From Chalciporus piperatus (lineage: Eukaryota > Basidiomycota > Agaricomycetes > Boletales > Boletaceae), in contig JBBPTG010000015.1 in the NCBI GenBank assembly GCA_038093975.1, forward strand, positions 124,001 to 188,000: 64,000 bases of DNA, in the 5' to 3' direction. The stretch's first letter is position 1. The number at the start of each line of letters is the position of its first letter. A model generated the notes under the pieces. That model was not told the DNA's origin. It searched no databases and was given only the letters and a program-made list of their open reading frames with translations. The translations under genes were made by a program, and so were the position numbers. Below, one piece after another: positions 34,968 through 46,100 of this stretch.

Positions 34968-37900
34968 ATGCTCTCTCCCCCACTTTCTACGACGGTATGT
35001 TCTCTTCCTTACCATCCTTGCCCTACTTCACGCCTTCCCGATCCCGACGACATCATTTCGATCCACCTTCGTTTCATCGTGTTCCGTCCCCCTGCTTACT
35101 TCCTCGCATCCGCGTCTCCTACCGCAGCCATCATCCCCCTACCAATCTTCTACATCCCCCTTGCCTGAACCATATGTTCTATCTTCCCGACCAACGCCCA
35201 CCAATGATGACATCGAGGCTATTATCAAGATGGCCACCTCTTTACACCCGTCAGCCGACAGACCACTACGTGATACCCGCACCCAGCTCTTCGTAGGAAA
35301 TGTATGTCCCCTTTATCTGTTGTCCCCATTTTCTAACTAACCTCCACGCATGGATTCTCTTAGCTCCCATATCGAGTCCGCTGGCAGGACCTCAAAGATC
35401 TCTTTCGTCGTGCTGGGACAGTCCTTCGCGCAGATGTGTCACTCGGACCCGACAACCGCTCACGTGGCTATGGTACTGTTCTCCTTGCAACCGCGGAAGA
35501 CGCCGGGCGCGCGATCGACATGTTCAACACTTACTGCTGGCAAACACGAGTCCTGGAGGTTCGGCCAGATCGTCTAGGGGCCATTCTTGACGAAAACTTA
35601 AATATCAACCCTCACATCCCAAATCCCGCTGTACCGTTGGCACACCCAGGGTTGAGCCTCCCTGCTATGAATCCCGTCACGAACAGCTTTGATGATTTTG
35701 CAATACCCATCCAAGCGAACGGTGAGTTAATAAGCGGGGGTACAGGAATGCGCAGTCTCTTTGTCGGCAATGTACGTCTTTCTCACCTTCATATGTCAGG
35801 CGATCGCCACTTGGTGTCTACCCTACCTTCTGTCACTGTTCGCTCACTTGATTCCCAAGCTTCCTTTCCATATCCAATGGCAGGATTTAAAGGATCTCTT
35901 CCGTGCTGCGGGTGCAGTTACACGTGCTGATGTTGCTCTTGGCCCCGATGGGCGATCTCGAGGCTTCGGCACAGTAACATTTGTAACCGAAGACGGCGCA
36001 GAGCGGGCGAGAAGAATGTTCGATGGGTAAGTTGTAAAGGATACCGAGTTCTCTCTTCTTTACCCTCGAACTGTCTCCTTCTCCGACGCGCTTTTCGTTT
36101 GTTTCAGCTGGCGCTGTCCAGATTGGTTTATTCTGTCCATTTTCTGTCGCTGATAATTATCATCTAACAGGTACGAATTCAACGGTAGACCGTTGAAAGT
36201 ACACTTCGACAAATTTGCGCAGCCGTCGCAAAACATCCCTGTGATCGGTGTCCCGCCGCAGGCTCCCTCGAGTTCCAACTTCGCACCGTACGATACCATT
36301 GCCCAGCTAACATCACCGCTATCACGATTCGAGACACTTAGTGTTTCTGATGCGCATGCCCACCCACGTCTTGATACATATGCTCAACCACACCTACCTC
36401 TCGATCTTCAACGCTCTCACTTTGAGACAACGTCGTTGGATACTCTGGCCCCTGTGCAATTGGATGCTCTTCTTGCGCAGCGACTATCGCTTACATCACC
36501 CACTGCTCTCTCTCAACTTTCGTCACATGTGCATTCACCCGCTCTCTTGCACGCGCAGACTCGAGCACTGGGTGGCCGTTCTTTGGGCACATCCGTCGTA
36601 CAGCCTCTTGCACTTTCCTCTACTACCCAAAACCCAGCGCGGCCACACTCCCTCACCGGATCTCCCCATCCTATATCCTCAAATGTGTCCTCAAGCGCCT
36701 CTTCCGTATACAACTTTGCTGGCATTGATCCCTTGAGAAGCGCCTCAGACTTGACGCTGGTCACGGACCTTGATATTGGCACCGATCTGAAACTCGCTAC
36801 CGAGTCCCTCACGTCGCGTAGCACAACCTTCAGCTCTCCCAGGCCAAGTTTGAGTGCCGGGTCTTCTCACACCTCCAGTTTCGTTTCGTGTGCATCACGA
36901 AAGCCGAATGCAAGTGCCGGGTCGTCGAGAACGGATGCGTTCAGCGATGCAGCGAGCCTTGGCTTTGGGTCTCAACGGCCGAGCTTTTCGAGTTCGGCGA
37001 GGCCGTCATTTAGCGCCGCTAGTGCAGAGAAACCTTCCTTCAGTGTTAGCGGCTCAGAGAGACTTTCGTTCGGCACTGCTAGCTCCGAGCGGCCTACTTT
37101 CAGCGCGACCAGTTCACAACGCTTATCGATGAGCTCGACGACTTCGCAAAAACCAACCTTTGGAGCGTCTTCTCAGCGGTCCACCGCTCATCTCAGTACA
37201 CCATTTTTGGACGATGACGGTCCAACATCATCTTCGGGACCAGCATCTATCCTGGGGACATCGAAGCCCCCGGTTTTGAGACCTGTGGCTATCTCGCTAA
37301 GTTTGCCGCCTCCGAAGACTGGGCCCCAACTTGGGTCGTCAGAATCGACCTCTAAAGCCCCTTCATCGCCTTCGCTCGGCAGTACTTGGACCGATTCTTC
37401 AGGCGTCGGGTCGCAGGAGGGCGGTGGTGCCAAATCGTCGGCGAATGCTCGAACGTCCCCGCAGAGCACTTCTGAGCACACGTCTCCCCGAGCAACTCTG
37501 CTAGCCCAATCCATCCTGAATGCGGAGACGTCGTTGTCACCTGACTCGATCTGGGGTGCATCTAAAACTCGGTTAAGCAAAGAGCCCCCTACGAGCAAAA
37601 CCAACGGGACTGTGGACTACGTTGCCACAGCACTTGGGTCGCTTGGTTTACGACGTGCCAATAGGGCTCAGAGTAAGCAATTGGAGGAGAAGAAGAAGCC
37701 ATCAGCGCCAGAACAGCAATCCCAATCCACTTCGACGTCATCAACACCTCAAGGACACAGTAAAAGGTCTACCCGACCATCTTCTCACCGCCATCCTGGC
37801 CCAATCGCCCTTCCACCGCCTACTACCTTCACCCTTCCTCCCGGAGTTATCTTCTCTCCGCATGCGCACCCTCAGAGTCCGATGTATCACCCCGGTTTCC

Positions 37901-38907
37901 CCCTCAGTCCCGTGCACCCACATCCGATGGGTAGTCCCCTACACCACCCCGCGCACGTGCATAGTCCGTTGCATCATCCCAGTCATCCGCAGTATGGAAC
38001 ATATCCCCATCACCCACATCCTGGGCCGATGCATTATGGCGTTATTACACCTCATGGGTTACCTCCGATTACACCCAGCATGCCGCCATTCACATTCTTG
38101 CCTCCGCCGGCACATGCACCATCGCAAAATGGAAATGGTAGCGAGCAAAAGCGGGAACGAACTGAGCACACGACGCATGATGAGGGGCGACAGAACGACA
38201 TGTTGAAGCAGGAATCACCCCCGCAGATATCGCAACCCACTTACTACCCCCATACCACTGCTCCGCCCTATGGTATGCAATATGTGCCCCAGGTCCCTAC
38301 ACCCATGTTCTCACCAGGGATTCCTTTCTCGTCTGGCATCATGGTTCCGATATCGCCTGGAATTATGCCCCCCGCTGTGTCGATGTCCATGTCTGGCGTT
38401 CCAATGCCCTTGACGCCAGGTGTTGCGTTGACACCGGGTGCGTTTTGGTCGCATGCGCCGTGGATTAATCCAGCTGTTGGGGCACCTGTGCGTGCTGGAA
38501 GTAGCGAGCCCTCGCATTCTGGTGCAGAGGGATATTTCCCGCCTGTTAGCCAACCAGGTGGGTACACCGGGTACGCCCATCCTATGCCGAGCGTTGCGAG
38601 TGAGATTTTCAGGGAGGGTCACGGGCTTGCGTCGGAGTCGGGAAGTACTCCTGGAAAGGATGCTCACGAGGAGAGGGAGAATGTGAGGACGTCCCGGAGC
38701 ACATCGCGATCACACGTGCCTTCGCCAGACCTTGCGTCGCGAAGTTCACAGGATGTGGGCCGGAAGGGAAATGCACAGGCTATGAAGAGATCGACGTCTG
38801 CGCAATTTGACGGTGGAGTGCCGAAGCGGAATGGGCTGTTGCACCGGGAGTCGGATCCTGAGGTGATGACGGCAACTGGCAAGGGGGGTGTATCGAAAGA
38901 AGCTTAA
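34968..38907 (+). CDS. RNA-binding protein with two tandem RRMs and long disordered tail
   Basis: Five exons: 34968-34994, 35128-35301, 35364-35771, 35860-36026 and 36171-38907, 1170 residues. Exon 1 encodes nine residues. RRM1 (residues about 62-140) and RRM2 (about 199-280) are very alike: both start LFVGN, then an intron in phase 0, then LPYRVRWQDLKDLFR or LPFHIQWQDLKDLFR. Both have the RNP1 form RSRGYGTV or RSRGFGTV. They resemble the RRMs of Gbp2/Hrb1 and hnRNP-M-type shuttling mRNA-binding proteins. The 900-residue remainder is disordered: a Ser/Thr-rich part with repeated P-S/T-F units (about 36900-37190), and a His/Pro-rich part (HHPAHVHSPLHHPSHPQYG). Such tails favour condensation into RNP granules, which is inference here. 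Confidence 0.88.
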
Positions 38908-40215
38908 GGGTGCCTGTGGGTACTATATCTCGTCTCTATCGTTGGGGGCCAGGGATCGTTCTCCGCAAAATCCTGGGTGCGTACTCTTTTCAACTCACGT
39001 CTTTCGTATGCTCATCTCGTATTTTAGCTTTCTTCGACATTTTCGCTGCATACACATGTAATTTTTCTTCAAGCTGATGATCTTTGGAACCAACATCACT
39101 GGATCGACCACATGCATGACAACAACAGTGCTCTCTCTTTTTTCCCCCTTTCCTTTCGCCCTCTCCACTCCAATCCAATATCCATGACAATTACATTGCT
39201 AGATAGGTTTCGGTTTTTGCTCGTTTGTTTCGGGTATATATACCATTTCTTGCTATGATGGATATGCATAATGGTTTTCATGGCGCTGTCTCGTTACTAG
39301 TATCTCTATCTCCGTGGTTGTAGTAGTACGGTTCGTCGAGTATTTATCTCATCTCTATCTAAATCGCATGCTTTCTTCCTGCTCATTGGCCGATGGCGGA
39401 CCCGATGTACCAATTCAGCACTCTCGATAGAGCAAGAACGACTGTCTTCTGCTCATCGAGAGTCTGGGTTTGGGAGACTAACCTCGAAGCACCTTGCCTG
39501 AACTGGAAGTGTTTCACTCGCCGCAGTCGCCAGCCTACCGAACACCAGTGATGCCGACATTGAACGCTGATACAGAAAACAAAGTTCTGCCTTCAAATTG
39601 ATGATTATATTTAGGGATCTTGTGTTTCAAGCTCAAGCGCTCATGGGCCACCAGTGAGGCGCAACATCCCCTGAGTGAAACCCTCTTATCGAGATGGAAA
39701 TTGACTTTGTTTATAACCTCGACGATCTCGACTCGTCAACAATGCGAAGGTGTCAAGGTGTGTGCAAGGTATGCATTCCTTGGATTGCATGGTTCCGTCA
39801 GAGACTCAACCGTGACCTAGATTGGAATTTGGGGCTTCTTTCAATTTTGAGAGTACCTTACCGCCGGCAATGCTCAAGCGCAGCGGCCGTTCGACAGTGA
39901 CCCAGCGAGCATCCCGACATGTGGAAATGCTCGCAAGACGAGTCGTTCTTCCGGCCCGTAGTACGCGCATTGGGCCTAGGCAGTGAGTCTGAGAGGGCTG
40001 ATGCCTCACTGACCTGCCATCCTGAAACTCCTCAGATCGCGTACAACAACCGAATAAGCATCCTGACATAATTCTTAGCGAGCCGAGCCCGCTCAATCAG
40101 CTGTGGATCTGTGGTGACGTTATTCGCTTCAGATGTGTGTATTTCTACCCAACAAATGTTGGAAAATCTCCCGCCATTGCTATCTTTCACTGTTTTGCTT
40201 GAAGGTCACTGAAGA
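38908..40215. other. Intergenic, no supported gene
   Basis: This 1.3-kb gap lies between the RRM gene and the flavo-oxidase gene. The frames at 39620-39900 and 39806-40096 lack motifs and plausible splicing. Part is the 3' UTR of the RRM gene. Confidence 0.45.
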
Positions 40216-42756
40216 ATGGCCTGGAATACCTGCTTTTCCTGGGTTTTTCTGTCTCTGATTCTCTTCGTGCTCTTTGTTCAAGGTACGTTGTACTAGCACC
40301 ACGATGAGCAGCGTGCAGAATTATTTTGTAGGCTTTCCAGGCCATCAATGGCCTTCCACAACGCAATGGCAATCCTTCAATGAGTCTCTTCAAGTTGGTG
40401 GCCGCCTCAAGGCATTGAGGCCGTGGGCTGCAGTATGTTACTCTGAGGATCCATTGTATGATCCAGCCGAGTGTCCGAATGTTCTTGCAGGCTATGACAA
40501 TGACACCATCGTAAGCCGTCCAGACTCCAGTGCAGTTGATATCTTTTCGCTTATCATTGGCATTGACAGCGAGAAGATGTTCCCTCCGCGCTCCTTTGGC
40601 CGAACTGGGAGGCTTGTGGCTATGGAAATGGCTGCAGCCTCAACTATCTCGATCCGCAAGTAGTCGCTAATGGAACTTGCCATCAAGGCACGACGCCGCC
40701 ATACAGCATCGCAATCGAAAATGCTCAGGATGCCAGTGCTGTAGTGAAATGGGCTGTTGATAACGGTGTGAGGCTTACGATGAAGAACACTGGTGAGCGG
40801 CTTCATTGGATTCACGTTCATGCGCTCACTTTGACTAACCCAGGACATGACTTCTTGGGTCGTTCTGCTGCACCGTGGACACTGCAAGTCAACGTGCACG
40901 GCTTACAGAATTTAGAATATATTCTGGAGTTCGTCCCCGAAGGCTCGAACGAAGCTCCGGTGCCAGCGATTACCATGGGTTCAGGCGTCAGAATGGTCGA
41001 TGGTGTGTGGGCTTCTTCCCTTGCGGCTGCGATCGCTGAGGTGGTTTCAGCTTGGACCTTGGCGGAGGAGAAAAATGTCTCCGTAGTTCTGGGCAGTTGT
41101 CCGATGATTGGAGCCGGTATGCAATACCCCTAAATTTTCCTTAACACATCTAACTTTAGGTAGGTGGATTTTTCCAAAACGGCGGCCATGGCGTGTAAGT
41201 GAAATGCGACCGATCCGTCTTGAGGTCTCTCACTTTTGTTTAGACTGGTGCCTGTGTTAGGACTTGCGGTACGCCAATGAAACCATGGCTTCTCATACAA
41301 CTGACATTTTAACACAGTTGGAGCAAGTTTTGGAGTATGAAGTGAGTTTGCTGGACATAGGATTCCGACCATTCACTTCATTTGGCCGACGGACTTACGT
41401 TTTCAGATTGTCACAGCCGATGCACAAATCCGAAAGATCAATTCTGTACAAGACCCGGATTTGTTCTGGGCCGCCCGTGGCGGAGGTGCGGGAAGCTGGG
41501 GGATCATCAGTGAGTCTGAGTGCCGTGCTGCTTTGGTTTTGTGATCGGCCTAATGTCATGAACAACTCGCAGCATCTGTCACAATAAAAACTTACCCCCC
41601 GATGACAATGGGTGCTTCACAGCTTGTCGTCGAACCGAATGCCACTCAAAATAAAACAGAATTGGCCATCGCCTTTACTACAATCGTGGCTAGCTATTCT
41701 AATGAATGGATCAATAAGGGAATTTCCATTGGGTTCGTTCAATATGAGGACCAGTACGAGTTGGTATGCAAGCATTTCATTCATTCTTCGCCCAAGCCTG
41801 ATCATTGACATGATCAGTATCTTAACTGGCTTTCAAAAGTCGTTCCACTCGCAGTTCTGTTTCCTTTCTTTGATGAGCTACACTCACTGTCGGCAAACTA
41901 CACTATTACCTCAAACAGCACAAATGAGTCAAGGTTTGCCTCCGTTCCCCAGACGGAACTGACGGCCATAGCACCCATAGCGGAGGCATTAAATACCTAT
42001 GGTGCACCTCTCGAAGTATCCACACGACTCATACCCGAGTCATTCTTCTCGACGCGGGAATCTGCACGACAGGTTTCAGAAGCGATTTGGGCTGGCTTAA
42101 ACATGATCAATGCTGTTGTGCGCAAGGTGAACGGCTCGACATTTGGCGTCGTTCCGCTGGAAGTCTCTGGAAGTACTCCTCCTGCTTTAAAAGCCAACGT
42201 CAACGAAACTGCGTCGAATCCTGCTCTATATGAAGCAGTATGGCAAACTACATTTGCTGGGTTAGCCACTTTCTTTACGATGGTTTCACGATGATGGAGT
42301 TGGCTGACTGATAGATCATAGATCGTGGCAGGTGAATGCGTCGCGTGAAGTGCAGGATGCAATGACATCTGCTATCACACATGCGGTTGACCCTCTGACA
42401 GCAATGGGGATCATTGGAAGCTATCAAGGCGATGGAAATGCCTACGAGGAAAATTGGAAAGAAAGTGAGCAAAGCCTGTTTGTCGAATACTTGTATACTG
42501 ACCAGTGGAAGCTTTTTTTGGCTACAAATATTCCAACCTTACCTCAATCAAGCGCAAGTATGATCCAACTAACTGTAAGTTTATGCCTCATAAACCACCC
42601 CACCTGTGTCTCTGACATAACATTCAAACAAGTTTTCAACTCCTGGAAGGTTTGATCTGTTCCATGCCAATCCACTGCCTGCATTGTTGTCTGACCATTT
42701 CTTTCTTCCAGGGAGTCGACTGGATAGAGGACCTTCCTCAGTACCAGTGCTATTGA
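40216..42756 (+). CDS. Secreted FAD-linked oxidase, berberine-bridge-enzyme type
   Basis: Fifteen exons: 40216-40282, 40332-40510, 40570-40792, 40844-41002, 41051-41116, 41164-41194, 41244-41268, 41318-41341, 41407-41509, 41573-41763, 41818-42260, 42322-42464, 42512-42574, 42633-42649 and 42712-42756, 592 residues, all in phase. A signal peptide starts the protein. The PCMH FAD domain has NTGHDFLGRS, ITMGSGVRM and FWAARGGGAGSWGI. His158 (TGHD) and Cys226 (LGSCPMIGAGG) sit where BBE-type enzymes attach FAD twice. The C-terminal BBE segment is KYDPTNFFNSWKGVDW. Family members oxidise sugars, alcohols or alkaloid-like substrates with O2. Substrate unknown. Very small exons (17-31 nt) are frequent. 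Confidence 0.88.
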
Positions 42757-43136
42757 CGCATAGGCAATGGTGACGGGAGATGTGTGGTTGATGTTTTTCG
42801 TCGGCGGTCACTCTTAGATGCTTCTGTTTCCTTGAATCGCGCTGTAGGACTGGCCGAGAATAGTAAAGGTACCACCACGCTGAGTACAGTAAGTCAAGTA
42901 CGATAAACCCATGTGGCGATCTGACGCCTGTCAACATCCATGATGGCGTTCTCATGCGGTGCTGCGGCTCCGTGTATAGAAAAGTGGAATCACTTGTGAT
43001 ATGACTCATAGAATTCGAATCGTTCTGATCGGTTAAAATTGAAAGGAGAGCGCGGGAGTCGACTTACGCGCGCCGTCAGTCCACCTCAGACTTCAACTTG
43101 GACGTTGTTCTTTTACGCTCTCTGGTCGCATCTCGT
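42757..43136. other. Intergenic, no supported gene
   Basis: This 380-bp gap between the flavo-oxidase and ABC transporter genes shows no gene on either strand. It presumably holds the transporter promoter. Confidence 0.5.
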
Positions 43137-46100
43137 ATGCCCGCGTACCAGTTGCCGATAGCGGCCATCCTAGCAGCGGTAGCTGTGGGGAGCATCGTTG
43201 TCCTTTATCTAACGAGGCCCAAACTTGCAGGGAAGGTTCAACTTCCTACATTTGGTGGTGAAGATGAGCCGCTGCTTCACGACCCTTTCGACGTGACGCG
43301 GCCAGAGGATCTCATAGATGGGTACCCAATCAACGAAGCAGCCTTCTGGGACAATGTACGCCCTGTGTCAAGCTGCTCGGTACTCACTCACTCGCTTCTT
43401 TTTCCAGGTTCGCCTCTGGAAACTCCTGGTCTCCGCCCTCCTTGCGACAATCCTCGTTCTTCAGTCTGTTAGCCTGGGATGGACCGTTTCAGCCGGCGAA
43501 GGCGACAGTGTTCTGACTTATGCGTTGCACGTCGCGTACGCATTCTACCTAGCTGTTCTCGCCATTCGCTCCGTCTCTCAAAGTGCAGTCGCACCACACT
43601 CAGAGTCCATCTTTCATCTCGCAGTGTTGACCTGTGTGCCCACAATACTCCTCCTTGCGACAGCCATCCTGCCGACGTCACGACCCATCAGCGTGTCACT
43701 GATCCAGAGCTACCCTGGGCTAGTCGGACTTTGGCATGCTGTTCTCGTTCTCTACTTTGTCACTACGGTGATCGTGTTCACAATACCCATGGGCCCCACC
43801 TTGCACTACCCATCCGAGATCCTGTATTCGGAAAAGATTATCAAAGTTACAACGAACCGCGACGAGAACAATGTCTGTGGGGTGGTCGGAACGTCCGTCT
43901 GGGGTTATCTCCTCTTTAACTACACTACCAAGGTGGTCATGCTCGGATATACTTCGGAGTCCCTCGAGATCGGTGACCTGCCAGTTGTTCCTGGAAACAT
44001 GCGGGGTACTCATCTCTATGCCGCCATGCGACGCACAATACGAACCATCAAATGGAGTTTCCGTTGGTGGCGACCTCGAGTAGGATCCGGTTGGGAGCTC
44101 GCATATCAGCTCTTGCGAGTAAACGCCTTGCCGTTAACGGGATTGGTATCACTGGCTGCTGTCTCGGCTTGCCTGTTCTATACCCCGCCGTTTTTCTTGC
44201 GACAGGTCGTGATGTATCTGGAGTCGGACCCCAATCGTGAGGACCGTAGTTGGGGTTGGTTTTATCTTGTCGCCATGGTCTTTTCTACCGCGTTTGTGGA
44301 TCTTGGTAAGACGCGCGCCGTATTATAATGGTTTCTCCTTAACACTCGTCTTTCTAGCTACTGGTCAGCTTTGGTCGCTTGCTACGACGACAGTGCAAGT
44401 GCGAATCAGGATCCAGCTGAACACAACCTTGTTCAGTAAGACCCTTGTTCGCAAGGACATCGCATCATCTTCCGGCACCGCGGATAAGAGTAAGGACAGT
44501 GACAAGGATAAAGGAACAGAGAGCAAGGACGCTGAAGACGACTTTTCGAGCAAGGCGCAAATCATGACGCTCATGACGACAGATGTCGATCGAGTCAGTG
44601 ACTTCTCATGGCATGCATTCGCCCTCGTTGGTGCGCACTCATTCATTTCCCCATGTCGCTGAATTGGTGTAGTTAACGTTAACGCATAGACTCACCGATC
44701 GAAATCGTTATCGGCACCTGGTTCCTTTACAATCTCCTCGGCGTATCGTGTTTTGTTGGGCTTGCTGTGATATGCTTGTTCTTGCCTTTGAACCATTACG
44801 GAGGCAAGGTCGTAGTCAACGCCCAAGAGAACCTGATGAAAACTCGTGACGAACGTGTGGCTTTGATGAATGAAGTACGTGGTATTACCATGGGTGAACG
44901 TGCACATTTTAATGGCGTGAGGTAGATTCTAGGGGCGATCCGCATGCTTAAGGTGATTGATGCTTCAGTTAATGATTTTGCACGAAGCTGACAGAGGATT
45001 AGTTTATGGCCTGGGAACGCAGTTTCGAGAAGAGGGTGTTGAAAGTTCGAGAAAGGGAACTGAAATATCAGAAACTGAGTTACATGGTCGAGTTGCTGTT
45101 CAACGTGCTATGGTCGGTCTTCTCGCTTAACATGCCCTCGAATCTTAACGTTAACTTGGGCTGCAGGGATGGCTCACCGATTTTGGTTACTATTATTTCT
45201 TTCTGGCATTACGCAGTCGTTCGTGGGCAGACACTCACACCCTCTACTGCATTCACTTCGGTAAGTTACTTTTGCCATACAGACGTCAATGTAACTGATT
45301 GAGATGTGTTCAAAAGATTCTCGGTGAGTAAGATGCCTCAAGGTCATTCGCAATTATCTGACGTCCCGTGGAGTCTTCAATGAGATGAAATTTGCGCTGA
45401 ATGCTCTTCCGGAGACCTTTATCAACATGCTTCAGGTCAGTTCATACATCATTTCAAACGTTCCTGGAGCCGAGAGCCTCTTCTATAGGGCTTCGTCTCG
45501 CTCCGCCGCATTGAAAAGTACCTCCATGGTGTAGAAGTCACTCCAGTTCCGCCGCTCGACTTGCAGTCCCCGCAAATCACACTCCAAAACGCAACGATTA
45601 CCTGGCCTCAGGACCGCACTCAGCAAAGTGGCAGCTCGACCCCTTCTGCTGTATCCACTCCTAGGACGAAGTTCATGCTGCTTGACCTCGCTCTATCTTT
45701 CCCCGAGGGCGAGTTGTCCTTGGTCTGTGGGAAACTTGGAAGTGGAAAGACTTTGTTGTTGTTAGGCAAGTGTTCCCGCGAAACGGACATGTTTCGCTGA
45801 GAAATACTGATCCGATGGTGCAGCGCTCCTGGGAGAGGCAGATATCCTCGCGGGGCAAGTGATCTGCCCAAGGTCACCGCCTGATGCTCTTGCAAGCTTC
45901 TCTGGAAAGCCCGCTTCTGTGGAGGAATGGGTTGTCAGAGGGATTTGCGCATACGTCCCACAAGTAAGTGATCCTCCGGTCTACAAATGAGACCTCATTG
46001 ACCATCTTGCATCGCTAGACCGCTTGGCTTAGGAATGCGTCCATCAAAGGTATTTCGAGATGCCCTTTAATGGCCGAGTCTACAGCTGAATTGCTTTCAG

